A stretch of DNA of 33,906 nt, taken from the IMG/VR virus record IMGVR_UViG_3300029908_000096, positions 1-33,906 of that record. One strand, 5' to 3'. The DNA is from a virus. This document shows, piece by piece, positions 29,547 to 33,906 of the stretch (the stretch's first letter is position 1; every line of letters starts with the position of its first letter). The translations under genes were made by a program, and so were the position numbers. The notes below the pieces were generated by a model. It was not told where the DNA came from, searched no databases, and worked only from the letters and a program-made list of their open reading frames with translations.

Positions 29547-30719
29547 TTACTCGAAATTATAGTTAAAATTCTCAAACCCCTGTTGTTCTTGAGCCTTATT
29601 CGGTTCACTTAAATATTCCTGCACTATCGTAGGAATTTGCTGCAGTAACTCTTTGTTCAGGGAGCCATCAGGTTTGATCAATGGAACGGTCGACAAGAAT
29701 TGCTGGAATGCAGCCCCTGCCTGATCGGTATCTCTTTGATTAAATTGAGACCAGGTACTATAAAATTGCTGTTCCAGTATATTTTTTAGTGCTTCTTGCT
29801 TGAGAGATTTTATGTTTTCCTTACGAGCTTCCGGTAAAATATCAGGTCTTGGTAATCCTTCTTTTATTTCTTTTTTTAGTACATCCGTTACTTGACCGGT
29901 TCCTTTCTTTTCTTCAATCCGCTTTTGCAAGAGCAGCGAGTTCACCTTTTTAATTGTATGCAAAGCATTTCTAGCTTTGTCGCTATAAAAAGTATTTTCT
30001 ATTCCCACTTTTAAACGCTTGGTGAAGCCTTCGTTTTCTCCACTCTCTGGCAAAAGAGAGCTCAGATAGCTTCCTGCTCCGCTTTTGCCTCCTGTTTCTT
30101 TGTCAAAAGTCGCATAAGCTTTATCCAACGCATCAAGCTGTTTTAGCTGCTCTGCAGAGGCTTTAGATGTCACATTCAATTTGTCTAGATTAGCTTTGTT
30201 TAATCTGATTTCGGCTGCGGTAAGTTTTCTGACAGGAGTACCAAATTGATTTATGCCTTCTTTAGCTAATATTTTATTTTGTGCTTTAGAAACAGGTTGA
30301 ACGGCTTGTGGCTTGACTAAAGCTTGTGGGTTTTCTGCTCCCAGCATCCCTCGTGCTTCATTTAACTGCTTAATAATAACGGATGCTGCTTCTGGTTTTA
30401 CTCCCGCTTGTAATAATTGTCGCCAACTCCCTTTTATGTCATTTGGATCTAATTGGGATAATAACTCCGGTAAAGATTCCTGCATCATTCTTTGACCTTC
30501 ACTCTGTTCTTGATCTGATAGAGCTTGCTGCCTTTCCATCTCAAACGCGTCTTGTTGTCTTTGCGCTTCCTCTTGTTGTCTTTGAAAGGCAGCAGCTTGA
30601 ATTAACGGGTTTTGTGCGCCAGGATTAGCTTGCGCAATACCGGATAGGAATAATGGGTTTGAATGAAGTTGCTTTAGAAAGTTAGCTCCTTGATCGAATG
30701 TATTCAAATTTTCAAACAT
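29547..30719 (-). CDS. Internal virion / ejection protein, Gln-rich helical
   Basis: 390 aa. N-terminus MFENLNTFDQGANFLKQLHS, then a Gln-rich coiled-coil (~48-85, QRQQEEAQRQQDAFEMERQQ), a Lys/Leu helical middle (~170-300) and a C-terminal helical part ending NFNYNFE. No membrane segment and no catalytic motif. A Gln/Ala/Lys-rich helical make-up, and the position between the Gln-rich 345-aa protein and the large ejection candidate, fit podoviral DNA-transfer proteins (P22 gp7/gp20 class). SD GGAG. Confidence 0.65.
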   Translation of the reverse strand: MFENLNTFDQGANFLKQLHSNPLFLSGIAQANPGAQNPLIQAAAFQRQQEEAQRQQDAFEMERQQALSDQEQSEGQRMMQESLPELLSQLDPNDIKGSWRQLLQAGVKPEAASVIIKQLNEARGMLGAENPQALVKPQAVQPVSKAQNKILAKEGINQFGTPVRKLTAAEIRLNKANLDKLNVTSKASAEQLKQLDALDKAYATFDKETGGKSGAGSYLSSLLPESGENEGFTKRLKVGIENTFYSDKARNALHTIKKVNSLLLQKRIEEKKGTGQVTDVLKKEIKEGLPRPDILPEARKENIKSLKQEALKNILEQQFYSTWSQFNQRDTDQAGAAFQQFLSTVPLIKPDGSLNKELLQQIPTIVQEYLSEPNKAQEQQGFENFNYNFE

Positions 30720-30729
30720 CGCGCGCTCC

Positions 30730-31767
30730 TTAAAATGGATTATTTAAATATCTATTGCCATATGGTCTGTATGTGCCGGGTGCAGGAGGGGGAGGAGCAT
30801 TGACGCCTGCAAACATATTAGACCCTCCGCCGAATCCTCCGAATCCATTCCCAAATCCTCCAAATCCGCCGCTGCCGCCCAATGTTTGACCAACGCCCAG
30901 TGCAGCTTGTGCTCCTCCACCTAACTTAGACCAAAAATTGGGAGTGCCAGGATTTGGATTACTTGCTTGCCCACTGCTAATTTGTGTTTGCGGGAATTGA
31001 CTTAATCCTGCTGCGAAATTCTGGCTTTGTGCCTGCGGGGTAGCTTGTTGCAATTGAGGTTGCAAATAATTGAGTAGCGATTGATTCTGATTCTGAATCG
31101 CTCCGCCGCTATTGAGCATATCTTGCAATGTTTGTCTTCTTAAATTCTGACCGCCCTGAAATGCTCCTGCTCTAGCGTCCATCCTTAGTCTTGATGCTGT
31201 ATCTTGCAATCCAGCCAGTTGTGTCCCAAATGCCGAATTACTAAAAGCATTTTGGCCACCAGTTCCTAGCAGTTGATTGCTCCTGAGTTGATTTTGTCCT
31301 TGTTGATGCAACCTATCTATGTTTGCCAATTCCGGATCCAGAACGTTTTGATTGTATAAATTTTGATAACCCGGTAGCTCATTTTGCAACCCCGACAAAC
31401 CACTTCCAAAAGATTGGAGAGCGTTTTGTTGTTGTTGATTGAACGGCTCAACAGCACCTAGTGGACTAACTCCTGTCCCTCCTCCAAATATACCACCATT
31501 CAGATTAGAATAATCTTGCAATTGTTTCAGAGCCTGAGAGCCGAATTGCCCACCAAGAGCCTCACCCATTGGCGTCCCCTGAAATTTACCTTGGAACTGA
31601 TCCTTAATCGATGGTAAATATTGCTGCAAATAAGCTTGTTGAACTTGTTGAGGTAATGCGGCGAACCCTGAAGTTGTTGAACTACTACTCCCTCCAGGAG
31701 TTGCGCCTTTATTTTTACCAAACAGTGAACCACCTATTGCGGTGGCTGCTAAAACAGGTACAGCCAT
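30730..31767 (-). CDS. Gln/Gly-rich internal virion protein
   Basis: 345 aa. N-terminal hydrophobic-glycine stretch MAVPVLAATAIGGSLFGKNK, a Gln-rich central region (many Q-Q, L-Q-N), then a Gly/Phe-rich low-complexity segment (GGFGGFGNGFGGFGGGSNM, ~297-315) and a Pro-rich tail (NAPPPPAPGTYRPYG). The make-up resembles small ejection proteins or minor virion proteins next to DNA-transfer genes. The GGFG repeat gives repeated DNA at 30819-30880 that may vary in length. SD GGGAG. Confidence 0.65.
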   Translation of the reverse strand: MAVPVLAATAIGGSLFGKNKGATPGGSSSSTTSGFAALPQQVQQAYLQQYLPSIKDQFQGKFQGTPMGEALGGQFGSQALKQLQDYSNLNGGIFGGGTGVSPLGAVEPFNQQQQNALQSFGSGLSGLQNELPGYQNLYNQNVLDPELANIDRLHQQGQNQLRSNQLLGTGGQNAFSNSAFGTQLAGLQDTASRLRMDARAGAFQGGQNLRRQTLQDMLNSGGAIQNQNQSLLNYLQPQLQQATPQAQSQNFAAGLSQFPQTQISSGQASNPNPGTPNFWSKLGGGAQAALGVGQTLGGSGGFGGFGNGFGGFGGGSNMFAGVNAPPPPAPGTYRPYGNRYLNNPF

Positions 31768-32223
31768 TTATTTTCTCCCATATATAAAATTTGCTCCAGC
31801 ATATTTAAATCCTTTGATGCTCAAGTATTTGTCCTTTAATTCCGCATCCATTCCAGTCACATGTCCCATAACTAACATCAAGTTGTTATCCTCTGCAAAC
31901 TGTTTTATGGCGTCTAATAATTTGCCTGCGACTCCTGTGTTCCTCAATCGCTTATCTGTCATGAATACATCATTCAGTAGAACTTTATCGCTATAATTCC
32001 AGGGCATGAAACCTATCCTTACTCCGATGCATCCAATTATTGCATCCTCATATTCACCTACTAAAACGATATGATTTGCGATCAAGTCAGCTAACCACAC
32101 TCCTGTATCAGGGCAGGCCAAAGGGAAGCCATTTATCGCTAATTCCTCAAACCATTGTATCGATAAATTTAGTATCTCGCCATGATCAAATATAGTAGCT
32201 TTTCTTATTATAACTTCAGGCAT
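31768..32223 (-). CDS. GNAT-family N-acetyltransferase in the tail cluster
   Basis: 151 aa from ATG 32221-32223, which overlaps the previous stop as TAATG; a longer frame to 32253 lacks an SD. The fold elements are visible: an N-terminal IIRKATIFDHGEILNLS, a strand-rich centre IIGCIGVRIGFMPWN, and motif A at ~90-115 (LLNDVFMTDKRLRNTGVAGK, then LLDAIKQFAED) with the R-x-x-(T)G-x-A pyrophosphate loop, then a C-terminal MVMGHV strand. It would transfer an acetyl group from acetyl-CoA; the substrate may be a virion protein. GNAT genes recur among podoviral internal-protein genes. Confidence 0.85.
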   Translation of the reverse strand: MPEVIIRKATIFDHGEILNLSIQWFEELAINGFPLACPDTGVWLADLIANHIVLVGEYEDAIIGCIGVRIGFMPWNYSDKVLLNDVFMTDKRLRNTGVAGKLLDAIKQFAEDNNLMLVMGHVTGMDAELKDKYLSIKGFKYAGANFIYGRK

Positions 32224-32498
32224 TAAAACGTACTCATCGTTATGCGAACCCATGTAGCTGTGCCCGCAATGTTAATCAAAATATATTCGTAAGGGTAAAC
32301 TCGTACAATATCATAGAGCTTATCCGGAGCTTGTACATCAGTGCTACTTGCAGGAGCCGTGCGATCGGTTCTTAGCGTCCCCAATGTGTGGGAGTTCAAG
32401 AAGTTCGAGCTATTGGATAATTGTTGCTCTACGCGCTTTAATCGTTCTTCAATTATCGAAGTGCCTGTAATTGGAATTTGGTTTATATATTTTGACAA
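32223..32498 (-). CDS. Small virion-associated protein, 91 aa
   Basis: Start is TTG (32496-32498) with GAGG six bases upstream; no ATG is available. N-terminal coiled-coil-like helix (TGTSIIEERLKRVEQQLSNS), then a polar loop and beta-rich end (YPYEYILINIAGTATWVRIT). It lies one base after the tail hub stop and overlaps the GNAT gene. Possibly a tail-needle-like or spike-base protein given the helical N-terminus and tail context, but unrecognised. Confidence 0.6.
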   Translation of the reverse strand: MSKYINQIPITGTSIIEERLKRVEQQLSNSSNFLNSHTLGTLRTDRTAPASSTDVQAPDKLYDIVRVYPYEYILINIAGTATWVRITMSTF

Positions 32499-32500
32499 CT

Positions 32501-33906
32501 TTACCTCGGCGTTGAAGGTTTAATTTCTTCAAATAATTTACCCATCAGATAATTGCCATTCACTACATTACTTGTGAAAATATATTGTCTTTCTCTTCCT
32601 ATCATCATCGGATCGATCTTAACAGTAGTAGGTGTCAAATTGAAAGTTTGAGTATGGACATAAGGGCTCTGTGCGAACTCCTTTACATTTATTTGTACCG
32701 TCATATTTTGTGAGATAATTATATCTGGAAACAAACTATATATTATATAAGTATTATCACCTTCTTGGATCTGAGTATAATTAGTTTGAGCGTAAGAATT
32801 CATTGGTGCAAATTGATTGTCCCACGGATCAGTGTAGAAATTGAAATTATCGTTATAATCGTTCAGCCCTTTGTTATGCTCAAATAGACGTCCATCTTGC
32901 ATCACTGTAATTAAGGTGGCAATTCCTCCGCCTCCTGCAACAGTACTTGTACTATAAACGCCAGTCACGGGAACATTAACTTCGATGTATCCCCCGAATA
33001 TGTACCGTATTGTAGTTGTCCCATTAATCTCCCCAGAAGTGAAGCCATCTACGCCTGTTGAGCCTGAAATTGTGACGGATTGACCCACTGCAAGATTATC
33101 ACCGGTATAGTTAATCGCTAAGATTTGAGTGCCTACCGATATTGATGCCCCTCCCCCTGTGCCGGAACTCGTTGCATTTGCTCCTGCCACGAAAGTTATG
33201 GATGCCACACCTAATCCTGCGCTTCCAAATTCACCGAGGCCAAATAAACCCGCGCCGAATCCTTCTTCTGTAGTAACTGATTGGATAGTTCTTGCTCCGT
33301 TAATGTTAGCTGCCAATATTCCGTTTGTTGTGGTTGCTCCGCTTATGAAAATGGAATCACCGGCTTGCAAATAAACATTCCCGAAATCTATCACCATCTG
33401 TACAATATTCGATGTGTTCACTGTAGTTAAAGGATTAGCTCCTATTGTGAAGAAATAGGTGGCTATCCCGTTAGGAGCTGCAATTATATCAGTGCCACCG
33501 CTTTGAATTAATAAAGGGAATTCATTGATATTAACCGGCTCTTCTGAAGCAGTCCTTGCATTAGTACCTATCGTCCAGTGTCCTTCTTTGTAATTATAAT
33601 CTACGTAATTATTTGGCTCAACATCAGTTCCTGCGCAATAATAAAACCGGACTGTTGACCATTCAGTATCCACATGCACAAAGCACTTAGCGTATTCACT
33701 CCAATTAAGGTTGTCAAATACGTAACGTTTGACGGTATTATTGGGTAAAACACTTACAGTATATCCATCAAACCCATAGAAGTCTCCCTGACCCATCCAG
33801 AATACAGCATCCTCAACGATGCCTCGAGCTTTTGGAGCAATAATGCCATCTGTTGAAAAAAGCTTTCTAGGTAGCCATATATTGGGTAGCCCTACAAACT
33901 CCATAG
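32501..33906 (-). CDS. Large tail hub / P22 gp10-like protein (C-terminal part of the 904-aa gene)
   Basis: Continues the gene starting at 1438; the ATG near 33904 is codon 438 of the joined frame, not a start. It carries KLFSTDGIIAPKARGIVEDA, VFWMGQGDFYGFDGY and YVFDNLNWSEYAK, a pattern frequent in tail hub/nozzle proteins ('IAP.SVV..DG.VFWMG..DFY.YDG'). A Gly/Ser/Thr-rich insert (~605-735) holds repeated beta units (GDSIFISGATTTNGI, GQSVTISGSTGVDGF) that resemble a small beta domain twice. The C-terminus (DPMMIGRERQYIFTSNVV) is charged. Ends three bases before the next gene's start. Confidence 0.75.
   Translation of the reverse strand, partial: MEFVGLPNIWLPRKLFSTDGIIAPKARGIVEDAVFWMGQGDFYGFDGYTVSVLPNNTVKRYVFDNLNWSEYAKCFVHVDTEWSTVRFYYCAGTDVEPNNYVDYNYKEGHWTIGTNARTASEEPVNINEFPLLIQSGGTDIIAAPNGIATYFFTIGANPLTTVNTSNIVQMVIDFGNVYLQAGDSIFISGATTTNGILAANINGARTIQSVTTEEGFGAGLFGLGEFGSAGLGVASITFVAGANATSSGTGGGASISVGTQILAINYTGDNLAVGQSVTISGSTGVDGFTSGEINGTTTIRYIFGGYIEVNVPVTGVYSTSTVAGGGGIATLITVMQDGRLFEHNKGLNDYNDNFNFYTDPWDNQFAPMNSYAQTNYTQIQEGDNTYIIYSLFPDIIISQNMTVQINVKEFAQSPYVHTQTFNLTPTTVKIDPMMIGRERQYIFTSNVVNGNYLMGKLFEEIKPSTPR
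33778..33906. repeat. Terminal direct repeat, right copy (circular overlap)
   Basis: Matches 1-129 except at 33893 (T here, C at 116). Trimming one copy gives a circle of 33,777 bp and an intact 904-codon tail gene. It does not resemble a terminal repeat used for replication, because it lies within a gene. Confidence 0.93.

Noticed and set aside
30819-30880. GGFG repeat tract as a separate repeat element
   Set aside because: It is codon-level low complexity in the 345-aa protein; no evidence for an independent element.
32224-32253. Earlier ATG for the GNAT gene
   Set aside because: No SD and ten residues unlike family starts; TAATG at 32223 fits the coupling seen elsewhere.
1-33906. CRISPR array, tRNA or rRNA genes, insertion sequence
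   Set aside because: No regularly spaced repeats, no cloverleaf with anticodon and CCA-region pattern seen by eye, and no transposase motifs.

Overview
The window is a complete, circular tailed-phage genome (podovirus-like, P22/N4-type head genes) of about 33.78 kb with roughly 40% GC. Its last 129 bases (33778-33906) repeat its first 129 with one mismatch, so the ends join. The join runs through a single 904-codon tail gene that is split here into a piece at 1-1438 and a piece at 32501-33906. There is no rRNA, tRNA, integrase, DNA polymerase, RNA polymerase or CRISPR array. The host cannot be named from sequence. Low GC, E. coli-type DnaA boxes, consensus sigma70 promoters and two ankyrin proteins fit a low-GC proteobacterium, possibly host-associated, but that is inference.

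Layout. (1) A long leftward late block runs from about 14115 down to 1 and, through the join, from 33777 down to 21452. In order it encodes small proteins, a ParB-methyltransferase fusion, an HTH-like protein, small and large terminase, portal, scaffold, a helical protein, a holin/endolysin cassette, a 487-bp control region (DnaA boxes, hairpins, promoter motif), major capsid, a likely decoration protein, a head-tail adaptor, a glycine-rich fibre, the 904-aa tail hub, a small protein, a GNAT acetyltransferase, three ejection-type internal virion proteins, two small virion-like proteins, a tandem family of modular fibre/adhesin proteins and three small proteins. It ends at a strong terminator (21327-21361). 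(2) The replication/control region is 14175-17320: a rightward VRR-NUC nuclease, a leftward RecA-fold (RepA-like) ATPase/helicase with a clear terminator, a GC-rich promoter-hairpin element, and a leftward trio of small coiled-coil protein, ankyrin protein and HTH protein. (3) A rightward early operon lies at 17409-21325: small unknowns, a duplicated membrane protein, two or three microproteins, a second ankyrin protein, a RecT-like candidate annealing protein, a Gp157-family protein and a final orphan.

How it fits together. The HTH/ankyrin trio and the early operon are separated by a nearly palindromic element (17344-17385) carrying a consensus TTGACA-16-TATAAT promoter on each strand with overlapping -10 regions, which looks like a mutually exclusive switch. 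Replication probably uses host polymerase plus the phage ATPase and annealing protein; two perfect DnaA boxes at 5211-5280 mark a candidate origin. Late genes may be driven by a recurring GTTACAAT-type element found upstream of the portal, the capsid gene and the distal fibre block. The most unusual features are the mirror-image promoter, an apparent ATA start for the small terminase, the promoter-plus-hairpin candidate small RNA at 16484-16560, and the mix-and-match adhesin array.
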